Positions 15,104 to 24,258 of a stretch of DNA of 64,000 nucleotides are shown piece after piece. The notes beneath the pieces are model-generated. The model was not told the DNA's origin, made no database searches, and worked only from the letters and a program-made list of their open reading frames with translations. The translations under genes and the position numbers were made by a program. Position 1 is the stretch's first letter; every line of letters begins with the position of its first letter. The stretch is from NCBI GenBank assembly GCA_965546615.1, contig CBEUVQ010000006.1, positions 1 to 64,000 of the forward strand. Direction: 5' to 3'. Source of the DNA: CBEUVQ01 sp965546615. GTDB lineage: Bacteria > Bacillota > Desulfotomaculia > Desulfotomaculales > Desulfohalotomaculaceae.

Positions 15104-17737
15104 TTATTTAATTTGCGCTTCTACTGCGCTATAAGCTTTCTCCACTGCTTCCTGCAGCTTGGCAGGGTTTTTACCGCCGGCTTGAGCCATATCCGGCCTG
15201 CCGCCACCGCCACCGCCTACAACTTGAGCAACCTCTTTGATTATTTTGCCGGCGTGCACACCACGGCCGGTCAAATCCTTAGTGGCAGCAGCTACCAAAC
15301 TCACTTTACCGCCGGTATCCGCACCTAATACAACCACACCGGAACCCAACTTATCGCGCAGCATATCGGTCATTGTTCTTAAGCTGTCCATATCCTTTGC
15401 AGCCACTACCGCTGCTAAAACTTTAACTCCATTGATATCACGGGTTTGTTCAATAATATTTGCAGCTTCTTGTTTAGAAAGCTTATTGGTCAATACCTCT
15501 AATTCATGTTCCAAATCTTTAATTCCTGACTGCATAGCTTGTACACGTTTAACAATATCTGCCGGTGAAGATTTAATCAGTTCCGCTATCCGGTTAATTT
15601 GCTCTTCTTTTTCTTCCAGATATTTAAGCACACCTTCGCCGGTTACCGCTTCAATACGGCGCACACCCGAGCCAACACTGTTTTCGGACAGCATTTTAAA
15701 TAAGCCGATTTCCGCTGTTGCAGCAACATGAGTGCCGCCGCATAATTCCATGCTGAAATCCCCCATTTTTACTACCCGCACTTTTTGGCCATATTTTTCT
15801 CCAAACAGCGCAGCCGCACCCATTGACTTAGCCTTTGACAGAGAAGTCTCAAAAACTTCCACCGGCAGGTTATTCAGTATTGCGGTATTTACCAACTGCT
15901 CAATCTGCCTTAATTCTTCCGGGGTTACAGCGGCATAATGTGTAAAATCAAAACGCAGTCGATCCGGTTCAACCAGTGATCCGGCCTGGTTAACATGATC
16001 ACCCAGCACTTCTTTTAATGCTTTATGCAGCAGGTGTGTTGCCGAGTGATTGCGCGCAGTACTGATACGACGCTGCCGGTCGACTTGCACCACTACTTGA
16101 TCATGCCGGCGAATTTTACCGGATACTACTTTACACCGATGAACAAAAAAGTTTTCAACCGGTTTATGCACGGAATAAACCTCTGCTACAAAGTCCTTTC
16201 CGGTGATTCGTCCATAGTCTGCTACCTGACCGCCACTTTCAGCGTAGCAAGGGGTAACATCTAAAACTATTTCCACATCTTCGCCGGTCTCTGCGGTAAG
16301 TTCCTGCAGCCCGTCCTTTAATAGTGCCAGCACGTTGGCTTCCGCCTGCATTTGGCCATAACCCACAAAATGAGTATCGCCAAGCTCTTCATGCAGTGCT
16401 TTATACATTACTCCCTGTTCCGAAAGATAATCGGTTTGAGAACGCGCACTGCGGGCCCGCTGGCGCTGTTTTTCCAAAGCCTTGGCAAAACCCTCTTCAT
16501 CTACAGTTAAACCTTGTTCTTCAGCAATTTCTTTAGTTAATTCCGGTGGGAAGCCATAAGTATCATACAACTTGAAGGCATCGTCACCGGTAATTACTGT
16601 TTTACCGGCTGCCTTGGCGTCAGCCATCAGTTGATTTAATATTTCAGTGCCTTGAGACAATGTTTCTAAGAAACGTTCTTCTTCAACATGAATTACCCGC
16701 ACAATGTGTTCTTCTTTTTGCTTTAATTCCGGGTAAGCGGCAGACATTTTTTTAATTACCGCCTCTGATACCTGATAAAGAAAAGTGCCTTCCATGCCAA
16801 GCAGCCGCCCAAAGCGTACCGCCCGGCGGATCAGCCGACGGATAACATATCCGCGACCTTCATTGGCCGGCAGCGCACCGTCAGCAACGGCAAAAGTTAC
16901 AGCGCGTGTATGATCTGCAATGACTTTTAAAGCCAAATCCACCTTTTTATCGACACCATATTGAACTTTGCTTAAAGCAGCGGTAAAGTCCATAATGTCC
17001 CGCAGCAAATCGGTATCAAAGTTGGTCGCTGCTTTTTGCAGTACACTGGCTACCCGCTCCAGCCCCATGCCGGTATCAATGCCTTTATTCTTTAACGGAG
17101 AATATGTACCGTCTTCGTCACGGAAAAATTGAATAAATACCAAGTTCCAAATCTCTAAAAAGCGGTCACAGTCACAGCCCACGGCACAGTCTGCACTGCC
17201 GCAGCCCCGTTCTTCTCCCAAATCAATATATATTTCAGAGCACGGGCCGCAAGGTCCGACACCGATTTCCCAAAAATTTGTGTCTTTTCCCATGCGGACA
17301 ATTCTTTCTTTCGGCACTCCGACTTGGCGGTGCCAGATGTCAAAAGCTTCATCATCATCGAGATAAACAGTAATCCACAGCTTGTCTGCCGGCAATTTCA
17401 GCACTTCGGTTACAAATTCCCACGCCCAAGGGATGGCACTTTCTTTAAAATAATCACCAAAAGAAAAATTACCGAGCATTTCAAAAAAGGTGTGATGGCG
17501 GGCAGTTTTACCTACCTCTTCAATATCCGGAGTGCGCAAACATTTTTGACAAGTGGTAACGCGCGTGACTTCCGGAACAGCCTGTCCGGTAAAATACGGT
17601 TTAAAGGGAACCATTCCTGCAGCAGTCCAAAGGATGCTGGGGTCGTTATGAGGAATCAGCGAAGCACTGGGTAGTCTTTTATGTCCGCGTTCTTCAAAAA
17701 ATTTTAAAAAACTCTCTCTAATTTGGTCACCGGTCAA
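15104..17737 (-). CDS. alaS: Alanine--tRNA ligase
   Basis: The start is TTG 17737 with GGAGGT 8 bases before it. The 877-residue length is normal for AlaS. The N-terminal class II catalytic core contains RVTTCQKCLRTPDIEEVGK and the HTFFEMLGNFSFGDYFK motif 2 region. The editing domain has NHSATHLLHKAL and CGGTH, the zinc/editing residues. The C-terminal DHHA1 region has the GGGGGGRPDMAQAGG glycine stretch. It charges tRNA-Ala and clears mischarged Ser and Gly. Neighbouring ireB and ruvX give the usual Bacillota order. Confidence 0.97.
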   Translation of the reverse strand: MTGDQIRESFLKFFEERGHKRLPSASLIPHNDPSILWTAAGMVPFKPYFTGQAVPEVTRVTTCQKCLRTPDIEEVGKTARHHTFFEMLGNFSFGDYFKESAIPWAWEFVTEVLKLPADKLWITVYLDDDEAFDIWHRQVGVPKERIVRMGKDTNFWEIGVGPCGPCSEIYIDLGEERGCGSADCAVGCDCDRFLEIWNLVFIQFFRDEDGTYSPLKNKGIDTGMGLERVASVLQKAATNFDTDLLRDIMDFTAALSKVQYGVDKKVDLALKVIADHTRAVTFAVADGALPANEGRGYVIRRLIRRAVRFGRLLGMEGTFLYQVSEAVIKKMSAAYPELKQKEEHIVRVIHVEEERFLETLSQGTEILNQLMADAKAAGKTVITGDDAFKLYDTYGFPPELTKEIAEEQGLTVDEEGFAKALEKQRQRARSARSQTDYLSEQGVMYKALHEELGDTHFVGYGQMQAEANVLALLKDGLQELTAETGEDVEIVLDVTPCYAESGGQVADYGRITGKDFVAEVYSVHKPVENFFVHRCKVVSGKIRRHDQVVVQVDRQRRISTARNHSATHLLHKALKEVLGDHVNQAGSLVEPDRLRFDFTHYAAVTPEELRQIEQLVNTAILNNLPVEVFETSLSKAKSMGAAALFGEKYGQKVRVVKMGDFSMELCGGTHVAATAEIGLFKMLSENSVGSGVRRIEAVTGEGVLKYLEEKEEQINRIAELIKSSPADIVKRVQAMQSGIKDLEHELEVLTNKLSKQEAANIIEQTRDINGVKVLAAVVAAKDMDSLRTMTDMLRDKLGSGVVVLGADTGGKVSLVAAATKDLTGRGVHAGKIIKEVAQVVGGGGGGRPDMAQAGGKNPAKLQEAVEKAYSAVEAQIK

Positions 17738-17777
17738 CGGTATTACCTCCTACTAAACAGCATTTAATCCCTATAAC

Positions 17778-17822
17778 CCAAAAAACCTTCCCTCCCAATG
17801 TCCGTTGTGGGCGGAAAGGTTT
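17778..17822 (-). terminator. Terminator between the AI-2E permease gene and alaS
   Basis: On the minus strand AAACCTTTCC pairs with GGAAGGTTT around an inner CCCA/TGGG stem and is followed by a T-run. It should end transcripts of the permease gene 40 bases before alaS. Confidence 0.7.
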
Positions 17823-17870
17823 ATGCCAAGTTTCTATCGCGATAATTATACAGAAAATTCGATGCCTATG

Positions 17871-18908
17871 TCAAGAATTGTTATGCCCCAGCGTCAACCG
17901 CTCATAAATAAAAACAACCAAGATGCGGACAATCGCCGCAAACGGTACGGCAAACAGCATACCTAAAATACCGTATAACTCTGCCCCCACCAGCAAAACC
18001 AAGATTATTGCCAGTGGGTGCAGCCCGACACTTTCTCCCAATATTTTAGGGGCAATGATATTACCCTCCAATTGTTGAATCAATAATATTGCCAAGATAA
18101 CTTTAACCGCCATCCATTTAGAGTGAAGCAAAGCAATGGCCACCGCGGGAATACTGCCGATTAACGGTCCAAAATAAGGTATCAGTTCTGCCGCTCCCGA
18201 AACAATACCCAACATAGCGGCATACTGAACGCCCAGTAAAGCCATCGCAGTACCTGTCATTAGACCAACTACCAGCACTAATAATAGATGACCGCGAATA
18301 AAACCGTTCAGCAGTTTATTTATTTCGCCGGCCAAAGCCCATAAATCGGGAAAATAGTGGCGAGGAGCCCACTTTTCTGCTTTTGCTTTAATGCGTTCCA
18401 AATCTTTTAAAATATAAAAGGATAATATCGGGGCGAGAATAACGTCAAAGGTACAGCCAACCAAACTGAGTAAAACTTCTACAGCCTGTCTTAACCAGTT
18501 TTGCAGCATTGCCTCAAAGCTGTAAATCTGACTCTCTATCGCTTGGCGCATCGCTTCAGGCAGTTCTGTCTTATAATAAGTGGTTTGGATATCGCGAACA
18601 ACATCCTCAACTTGAGCGGTATAATAAGGAAGCATTTCAACCAGCATATGCAGCTGCGTTACCAAGCGGGGAATACCGTACATCAAAAAAGCAGCGGCAA
18701 TAATTAAAACACCCAGGTAAGCAATAAAAATAGCAGCCACCCGCGAAGCACCTCGGGCCTCCATTGCTTTAACCAGCGGATGAATTAAATAAACCAGCAC
18801 AACAGCCAATAAGATGGTTACAAACAAACCTCTGATTAGATAAACAAAAACTGCTGCCGCAATAAGCATTAAAATATAAAAAATATTACGCATTAGTTGT
18901 TGGTTCAT
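17871..18908 (-). CDS. AI-2E family transporter (YrrI-like membrane protein)
   Basis: The 345-residue protein has about eight hydrophobic segments in the AI-2E/PerM arrangement. Two lie near the start, a polar central helix-rich loop follows (about 75-145), and then a cluster of helices contains PYFGPLIGSIPA and the GESVGLHPLAI motif. Family members have been linked to autoinducer-2 export or Na+(Li+)/H+ antiport; the substrate cannot be inferred here. In Bacillus subtilis yrrI lies near alaS, as in this window. Confidence 0.85.
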   Translation of the reverse strand: MNQQLMRNIFYILMLIAAAVFVYLIRGLFVTILLAVVLVYLIHPLVKAMEARGASRVAAIFIAYLGVLIIAAAFLMYGIPRLVTQLHMLVEMLPYYTAQVEDVVRDIQTTYYKTELPEAMRQAIESQIYSFEAMLQNWLRQAVEVLLSLVGCTFDVILAPILSFYILKDLERIKAKAEKWAPRHYFPDLWALAGEINKLLNGFIRGHLLLVLVVGLMTGTAMALLGVQYAAMLGIVSGAAELIPYFGPLIGSIPAVAIALLHSKWMAVKVILAILLIQQLEGNIIAPKILGESVGLHPLAIILVLLVGAELYGILGMLFAVPFAAIVRILVVFIYERLTLGHNNS

Positions 18909-18945
18909 ATTTTCTACCCACTTGTAATTGTAGTGCTGTACAAAG

Positions 18946-18976
18946 AAAAGTGAGGCAGTTTTTTTACCTCACTTTT
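18946..18976 (-). terminator. Terminator after two small minus-strand genes
   Basis: Arms AAAGTGAGG and CCTCACTTT enclose a T/A-rich loop. Read on the minus strand the hairpin is followed by TTCTTTG. It lies 20 bases after the 56-residue gene. Confidence 0.65.
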
Positions 18977-18995
18977 ACAAAAATCAGCATTATAC

Positions 18996-19166
18996 TCATT
19001 TCATCAGTTCCTTAACAGTTCGGGAAGCCCCTTGGAACATACGGGCGGTTCGTTTCCGCCTTTTAGGTTCCAAGATATTGCGGCGTTTGTCATGCGGGTT
19101 GATGTACATGCTTACTGCAGCGGCAATAATGCCTCCGGCCATTAGACCACGCCAAAATCCACTCAT
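18996..19166 (-). CDS. Small membrane-anchored basic protein, 56 residues, unknown function
   Basis: ATG 19166 follows GGGGG (about 19175-19179). The protein starts MSGFWRGLMAGGIIAAAVSM, one membrane-inserting segment of the YtxH kind. A strongly basic tail follows (NPHDKRRNILEPKRRKRTARM) that should stay in the cytoplasm. The ribosome site overlaps the end of the zinc-ribbon gene 16 bases upstream, so the two form an operon. I do not recognise a named family beyond similarity in layout to YtxH-like proteins. Confidence 0.7.
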   Translation of the reverse strand: MSGFWRGLMAGGIIAAAVSMYINPHDKRRNILEPKRRKRTARMFQGASRTVKELMK

Positions 19167-19181
19167 AACGCCATTACCCCC

Positions 19182-19358
19182 TTACAACAACATTGTTTGG
19201 TTACCGGGATCAAAGGCTACCAAGCTGCCGTCATCGGCAACCTCATAAAGCAGAACACCTTCTTTGGTTTTGTGATATTCTATACAACAATCCCAACAAT
19301 AATACTGCTCAGCACCAATTTTGCCGGTTGCTTTACCACCACAAACAGGACAATTCAA
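19182..19358 (-). CDS. Small zinc-ribbon-like protein, 58 residues, unknown function
   Basis: TTG 19358 follows AAGGAGG. The protein has CPVCGG (residues 3-8) and CWDCC (21-25), a CxxC-CxxC pair that looks able to bind one zinc. A beta-rich stretch follows (VLLYEVADDGSLVAF). Nothing suggests DNA binding beyond the zinc knuckle. It forms an operon with the small membrane protein downstream and lies after the mnmA terminator. Confidence 0.72.
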   Translation of the reverse strand: MNCPVCGGKATGKIGAEQYYCWDCCIEYHKTKEGVLLYEVADDGSLVAFDPGNQTMLL

Positions 19359-19445
19359 AGCACGTTCCTCCTTATAAAAGCACTGTCAGTATTATTACCG
19401 TTTTGCGCTAAAAAAATTCAAAGCACCCTTAGCGTTATCATCAAT

Positions 19446-19476
19446 AAAAAGGTTTGACATCAAGTCAAACCTTTTT
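19446..19476 (-). terminator. Terminator at the end of mnmA
   Basis: Perfect 13-base arms (AAAAAGGTTTGAC / GTCAAACCTTTTT) enclose a 5-base loop. The mnmA stop codon lies inside the first arm when read on the minus strand. Confidence 0.88.
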
Positions 19477-20568
19477 ATTAATAGCTTTTTCAATTGTACC
19501 GCCGCCGACCAAGTAATCACCTTGGTAGAACACAACTGCTTGCCCGGGAGTAATTGCTTTTTGCGGGTTTTTAAAATGCACATGTACTTTGCCGTCCGGA
19601 AGCGGACAGATTACTGCCGGGCTTGGCTTAGCGTTGTAGCGCACCTGCGCTTCTACTTCTAACGGTTGTTTCAATTCTTCAATTAAAATTAAATTAATAT
19701 CATCAGCAATTAAATCATGTTTATAGACTGCCTCTTCCGGCCCTAAAATTACTGCGTTGCGCTCTGCGTCAATATCAACCACATAAATTCTCTCACCGGT
19801 AGCGATACCTAAGCCCCGACGCTGGCCGACAGTGTAATAAGCAATACCGCGATGCTCTCCTAACACATTGCCCTGCAAATCTAAAAAAGGTCCTTTTTCA
19901 AAAGTTCTTCCGGTACGTTCTTCCAAAAAACCGCGGTAGTTGTTATCCGGCACAAAACAAATTTCTTGGCTTTCCGGCTTAGCAGCAGTGGAAAGTCCCA
20001 GCTTGGCAGCTATCCCGCGCACTTCGTCTTTGGTTAAATCAGCAAGCGGCATCAGCGTGTGAGCAATCTGATGCTGCGTCATGTTGAACAAAACATAAGT
20101 TTGATCTTTGCGTTCATCTTTAGCTTTTCGAACAGTCCACCGCTGATATTGGTCATTGTAACCCAGGCGGGCGTAATGCCCGGTGGCAATATATTCAGCG
20201 CCCAGTGATATTGCTTTATTCAGCAATGCTTCAAATTTTATGTAACGGTTGCAGGCAATACACGGGTTTGGTGTACGCCCTCTCAGATATTCATCTGTAA
20301 AATAATCAATAACCTTATTTTCAAAAATATCTCTAAAGTTTAAGACATAATAAGGAATACCAAGCTTGTCCGCTACCCTTCTTGCATCATCTACCGCCGT
20401 CAACGAGCAGCAGCCCACATAATCATCGTTTACAACGGCAACATCCGGATCCCAAATCTGCATCGTTACGCCAATACACTCATATCCCTGCTGCTGTAAA
20501 AGAGCGGCGGTGACAGAACTGTCTACGCCGCCGCTCATGGCTACTAACACTTTTTTGTTATCTGACAA
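19465..20568 (-). CDS. mnmA: tRNA-specific 2-thiouridylase MnmA
   Basis: The start is TTG 20568, behind AGGTGA. The 367-residue enzyme has the PP-loop SGGVDSS at residues 10-16. The two catalytic cysteines lie in NPCIACN (near 103) and PESQEICFV (near 200). It thiolates U34 of tRNA-Lys, -Glu and -Gln with sulfur from a cysteine desulfurase. nifS and nifU are directly upstream on the same strand (11-base gap to nifU), so the sulfur donor is encoded in the same operon. Confidence 0.96.
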   Translation of the reverse strand: MSDNKKVLVAMSGGVDSSVTAALLQQQGYECIGVTMQIWDPDVAVVNDDYVGCCSLTAVDDARRVADKLGIPYYVLNFRDIFENKVIDYFTDEYLRGRTPNPCIACNRYIKFEALLNKAISLGAEYIATGHYARLGYNDQYQRWTVRKAKDERKDQTYVLFNMTQHQIAHTLMPLADLTKDEVRGIAAKLGLSTAAKPESQEICFVPDNNYRGFLEERTGRTFEKGPFLDLQGNVLGEHRGIAYYTVGQRRGLGIATGERIYVVDIDAERNAVILGPEEAVYKHDLIADDINLILIEELKQPLEVEAQVRYNAKPSPAVICPLPDGKVHVHFKNPQKAITPGQAVVFYQGDYLVGGGTIEKAINKKV

Positions 20569-20578
20569 AATTTTTCAC

Positions 20579-20950
20579 CTACGCACCCTTTTTATTAAGA
20601 TAATTTTTTATAGCATCATGCAGCGCATCAGCTGCCAAGTTAGAACAGTGCATCTTTTGTGGTGGCAACCCTTCCAATTCTTCCGCTACCTGCTTATTAG
20701 TGATTTTTAAAGCTTCTTCTAAAGTTTTACCTTTAGCCATCTCGGTGATCATGCTGCTGGTAGCAATTGCCGCCCCACAGCCAAATGTCTGAAACTTAAT
20801 ATCCTCTATTACATTATCTTTTATCTTAAGATATATTTTCATAATATCGCCGCAGGTAGGATTACCTACTTGACCAACAGCGTCAGCATCGCTAATTTCA
20901 CCCACGTTGCGAGGGTTAGAAAAGTGATCCATTACTTTTTCAGTATACAT
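20579..20950 (-). CDS. nifU: Fe-S cluster scaffold protein NifU/IscU type
   Basis: This 123-residue protein is the N-terminal scaffold domain only. Its three ligand cysteines are in GNPTCGD (near 34), FGCGAAI (near 59) and KMHCSNLA (near 102). ATG 20950 follows GGGGAGAGGG. It assembles Fe-S clusters on sulfur from the cysteine desulfurase encoded 34 bases upstream. The stand-alone scaffold in an rrf2-nifS-nifU-mnmA row is typical of Clostridia. Confidence 0.94.
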   Translation of the reverse strand: MYTEKVMDHFSNPRNVGEISDADAVGQVGNPTCGDIMKIYLKIKDNVIEDIKFQTFGCGAAIATSSMITEMAKGKTLEEALKITNKQVAEELEGLPPQKMHCSNLAADALHDAIKNYLNKKGA

Positions 20951-20984
20951 AATATGCCCTCTCCTCCCCTTGTTTATTTACTCT

Positions 20985-22196
20985 CTAATTGTTATTATCG
21001 CACGAAGCGCAAGCACATGGTGTGCATGTTCCGCCAGCTAAAGGCGACATTGATCTCAAGCGCTCCACAATGGGAATTAAACTGTCTACAAAGTAATCTA
21101 CATCTTCTTCGGTGTTTTGCCTGCCCAGTGTGATGCGCAAACTGCCGTGAGCAATTTCATGAGGAATACCCATCGCTAAAAGTACGTGTGACGGCTCCAA
21201 TGACCCTGAAGTGCATGCTGAACCGCTGGAAATGGCAATCCCTTTCATATCTAATGAAAGCAGCATCGATTCCCCTTCAACATGTTCAATGCATATACTG
21301 GCATGACCGGGCAGCCGCTTGGTTGGGTGACCGTTTAAGCGCACATTAGGCAGACCGCTCAGCACCCGGTCAACTAACTTGTCGCGCAGTTTAGTCAGTC
21401 TTGCTGCCTCCTCTTCCATGTTAGCAACTGCTAATTCGGCAGCTCTGCCCATACCGATGATGGCGGGAGCATTTTCCGTTCCCGGGCGGCGGCGCCGTTC
21501 CTGTCCGCCACCGTACATAATGGGCTGCCACCAAGTTCCCCGGCGCAGATACATTACCCCAACACCTTTAGGACCGTAAATTTTATGGCCGGACAACGTC
21601 AGCATATCTACATTAAGCTCGTCCACGTTGACGGGTATTTTACCAAAACTTTGGACAGCATCGGTATGAAAAATTATTTTTTGCTCTTGACTTTTTAACA
21701 TTTTGCCAATTTCTGCAATCGGCATAATGGTACCTACTTCATTATTTGCATGCATAATAGAAACTAAAATAGTTTTATCTGTCAAAGCATTTTTAACATC
21801 TTCAACACTTACTGCACCGTATTTATCCACCGGCAAAACAGTTAGTTCAAAGCCTTCTTTTGCCAACCGTTCGCAGGTTGTCAGCACTGCATGGTGTTCC
21901 ACCGCCGTGGTAATAATATGGTTGCCTTTCTGCCTGTTGGCATAGGCAGCCCCGCGCAAAGCCATGTTATCCGCTTCCGTTCCCCCGCTGGTAAAAGCAA
22001 TTTCGCCCACATGAGCAGCACCGATTGCTTTTCTTACCTGCTCACGGGCTTCTTCCACAGCCTTTCTTACTGTTCGTCCAAAGCCGTGCACACTGGACGG
22101 GTTGCCGTAGTCTTCAGTCATATACTTCATCATTAGTTCAGCTACCGACGGATCGACAGGGGTTGTTGCTGAATGATCAAAATACACTTTACGCAT
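20985..22196 (-). CDS. nifS: Cysteine desulfurase NifS/IscS type
   Basis: The 403-residue PLP enzyme has the lysine motif SGHKIYGPKGVG (near 205) and the sulfur-carrying Cys in SSGSACTSGS (near 326). The C-terminus bears an extra Cys cluster (GGTCTPCACASCDNNN), unusual compared with IscS but seen in clostridial relatives. It supplies persulfide sulfur to NifU and MnmA, both encoded downstream. ATG 22196 lies inside the end of the Rrf2 gene (8-base overlap). Confidence 0.95.
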   Translation of the reverse strand: MRKVYFDHSATTPVDPSVAELMMKYMTEDYGNPSSVHGFGRTVRKAVEEAREQVRKAIGAAHVGEIAFTSGGTEADNMALRGAAYANRQKGNHIITTAVEHHAVLTTCERLAKEGFELTVLPVDKYGAVSVEDVKNALTDKTILVSIMHANNEVGTIMPIAEIGKMLKSQEQKIIFHTDAVQSFGKIPVNVDELNVDMLTLSGHKIYGPKGVGVMYLRRGTWWQPIMYGGGQERRRRPGTENAPAIIGMGRAAELAVANMEEEAARLTKLRDKLVDRVLSGLPNVRLNGHPTKRLPGHASICIEHVEGESMLLSLDMKGIAISSGSACTSGSLEPSHVLLAMGIPHEIAHGSLRITLGRQNTEEDVDYFVDSLIPIVERLRSMSPLAGGTCTPCACASCDNNN

Positions 22197-22659
22197 TTTC
22201 CTTGTTCCTCCTCATCAACTGATTCTCTCGCTGCTGCTGCTTTATTTCTTCAGCTTCACGGCACATATCAGCCAGGCTGATAGAATCCATCACTTCTACA
22301 ATACTGTCCCGAACCTTTGCCCAAACGTTTCTGGAAATACAGCATCCAAATTGATCACAGTGTCCCGGGTCTTCCTCATTAACACACTCCAGCGGAGCAA
22401 TTGGCCCTTCCAGCACTCTGACCACATCACCTACTGTAATTTCATCGGGCTTTCGCGCCAAAATATAACCACCTTGAGCGCCGCGCACACTTTTTACCAG
22501 CCCTGCTTTGCGCAGTGCGGCAATCAGCTGTTCCAAATAATTTTCCGACAGCTGCTGACGCTCAGCCACCATTTTTAACGGTATCGGATCATCGCCATAA
22601 TGCAATGCCAATTCAAACATTGCCCTTAGGCCGTAATGCCCTTTGGTGGACAGCTTCAA
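22189..22659 (-). CDS. Rrf2 family transcriptional regulator (IscR/CymR-like)
   Basis: The start is TTG 22659 with AGGAGGTGG before it, giving the standard MKLSTKGHYGLRA. The 156-residue protein has the Rrf2 winged helix (about 1-80) and three clustered cysteines in CVNEEDPGHCDQFGCC, arranged as in Fe-S-binding IscR. It probably senses Fe-S status and controls its own operon with nifS-nifU-mnmA. In Bacillus subtilis the same position holds cymR, which lacks this Cys cluster, so IscR-like function is the better guess. Confidence 0.88.
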   Translation of the reverse strand: MKLSTKGHYGLRAMFELALHYGDDPIPLKMVAERQQLSENYLEQLIAALRKAGLVKSVRGAQGGYILARKPDEITVGDVVRVLEGPIAPLECVNEEDPGHCDQFGCCISRNVWAKVRDSIVEVMDSISLADMCREAEEIKQQQRENQLMRRNKENA

Positions 22660-22715
22660 ACAACCACCTCCTGGCAATATAATTCCTAGCCAATAACTAG
22701 GTTTTATTTCTGAGC

Positions 22716-22746
22716 ATATCTTAGCACTCTGCTAGGATATTGTCAA
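22716..22746 (-). promoter_or_regulatory. Promoter with overlapping palindrome for the rrf2-nifS-nifU-mnmA operon
   Basis: On the minus strand TTGACA (22746-22741), a 17-base spacer and TAAGAT (22723-22718) form a near-consensus promoter. The spacer and -10 are covered by a 25-base palindrome (22716-22740, arms ATATCCTAGCA / TGCTAAGATAT, one mismatch). Its ATA...TAT ends resemble IscR type 1 sites. A second CCTAG-N7-CTAGG repeat follows at 22684-22700. Autoregulation by the Rrf2 protein is inferred. Confidence 0.7.
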
Positions 22747-22882
22747 TAAAAATCCCGAGTTCAGCACTTGGTTTTTTTTACTTAACTAAGCAAACAATCA
22801 CAATATATATTTACCCTTTTCCATATATTTAAATTATCAAAACATTGATCGTGAATGTTTATACAAATATAATTTCCATGTA

Positions 22883-24178
22883 TCATTTTTTCCCTTTTTT
22901 CATCTGCTTCAGCAAATGGTACTTTTCCTTCATTTTGGACTCCACCCCGTGTTCGGTGGGAAAATAATACTGCACATCAATCAGTTTATCGGGTAAATAT
23001 TGTTGATTAACCCAAGCCCCGGGGTAATCGTGGGGATATTTATAACCGATTCCATGATTCAGATGCTCAGCCCCTTTGTAATGAGCATCGCGCAGATGCA
23101 GCGGCACCGCACCGCAATCCTTTTGCCGCACATCAGCAATAGCTTTGTCAACAGCTAAATACGCAGAATTACTTTTCGGACACATTGCTAAATAAGCAGC
23201 CACTTCTCCCAATATTATTCTCGCTTCCGGAAACCCGACAAACTGCACCGCTTGAGCTCCGGCCACCGCTACCTGCAGCGCCTGCGGTTGAGCCAAGCCT
23301 ACATCCTCGGCAGCACTGATTACCAGCCGCCGGGCGATAAACTTCACATCCTCACCGCTGACAATCATCCGGGCCAAATAATGCAGCGCGGCATCAGGAT
23401 CGCTGCCTCGAATAGATTTAATTAGCGCCGAAGCAACATCATAATGGCTGTCGCCCGATTTATCGTAATTCAGCCGCCGCTGCTGCAGACACTCCTCTGC
23501 CACAGCCAATGTAAATTCAACAGTACCCTGTTTATTAGCTGTTGTTGTCAGCACTCCCAGTTCTAATGCATTTAAAGCCGACCGTGCATCTCCGCCGCTG
23601 GCCGCAATTAAATGTTTTAATGCCTCAGGATGCATCTTTACGGAATATTTTCCCAACCCCCGCTCTTTATCCTGTAAAGCATTAAGCAGTATTTTTTCTA
23701 TATCCTCTTCGGTTAACGGTTGAAATTGAAATATCGTCGACCGGGAACGCAGCGCATTATTAACTTCAAAGTAGGGATTTTCGGTAGTGGAGCCAATCAA
23801 TGTAATTAGCCCCTGCTCAACATAGGGAAGCAGTGCATCCTGTTGACTGCGATTTAAGTGATGAATTTCATCCAAGAATAAAATCACCGGACTTCCACGC
23901 CGCGCCTTTTCGGCAATATTCCGAATATCTTTAACACCGCAGGTGACAGCATTTAATCTTTCAAAAGGGCGGTGTGCGGTAACAGCAACAATTTCTCCTA
24001 ATGCGGTTTTGCCGGTACCCGGCGGACCGTAAAAAATTGCCGATCCCAGCCGACCGGCTTTAATTGCCCGGTAAAGCAATTTGTCTTCTGCCAGAATGTG
24101 TTTTTGCCCGATAAACTCATCTAAATTGCGCGGACGCATCCTTGCAGCTAACGGCAAATGTTCAGGATAAAAAAGCAA
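22883..24178 (-). CDS. rarA: Replication-associated recombination protein A (RarA/MgsA), AAA+ ATPase
   Basis: The start is TTG 24178, behind GGGAGGTAAT. The 431-residue protein has Walker A GPPGTGKTALGE (near 51-62), Walker B ILFLDEIH (near 100) and the sensor region GSTTENPYFEVN. The C-terminal tetramerisation domain includes RGSDPDAALHYLARM and the PxDYPGAWVNQQYLPD ending typical of RarA. It acts at stalled replication forks together with SSB. Its place beside the rrf2 operon matches yrvN in Bacillus subtilis. Confidence 0.95.
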   Translation of the reverse strand: MLFYPEHLPLAARMRPRNLDEFIGQKHILAEDKLLYRAIKAGRLGSAIFYGPPGTGKTALGEIVAVTAHRPFERLNAVTCGVKDIRNIAEKARRGSPVILFLDEIHHLNRSQQDALLPYVEQGLITLIGSTTENPYFEVNNALRSRSTIFQFQPLTEEDIEKILLNALQDKERGLGKYSVKMHPEALKHLIAASGGDARSALNALELGVLTTTANKQGTVEFTLAVAEECLQQRRLNYDKSGDSHYDVASALIKSIRGSDPDAALHYLARMIVSGEDVKFIARRLVISAAEDVGLAQPQALQVAVAGAQAVQFVGFPEARIILGEVAAYLAMCPKSNSAYLAVDKAIADVRQKDCGAVPLHLRDAHYKGAEHLNHGIGYKYPHDYPGAWVNQQYLPDKLIDVQYYFPTEHGVESKMKEKYHLLKQMKKGKK

Positions 24179-24204
24179 CGCCGATTACCTCCCAATATAG
24201 AACT

Positions 24205-24231
24205 AAAGAGCACGTGCTGTACGTGCTCTTT
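24205..24231. terminator. Hairpin between trxA and rarA
   Basis: Perfect 11-base arms (AAAGAGCACGT / ACGTGCTCTTT) enclose a 5-base loop. The T-run is short on both strands, so termination of trxA transcripts is likely but may be incomplete. Confidence 0.65.
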
Positions 24232-24258
24232 AGAAAATTTGATTATGTAGATAAAAAC

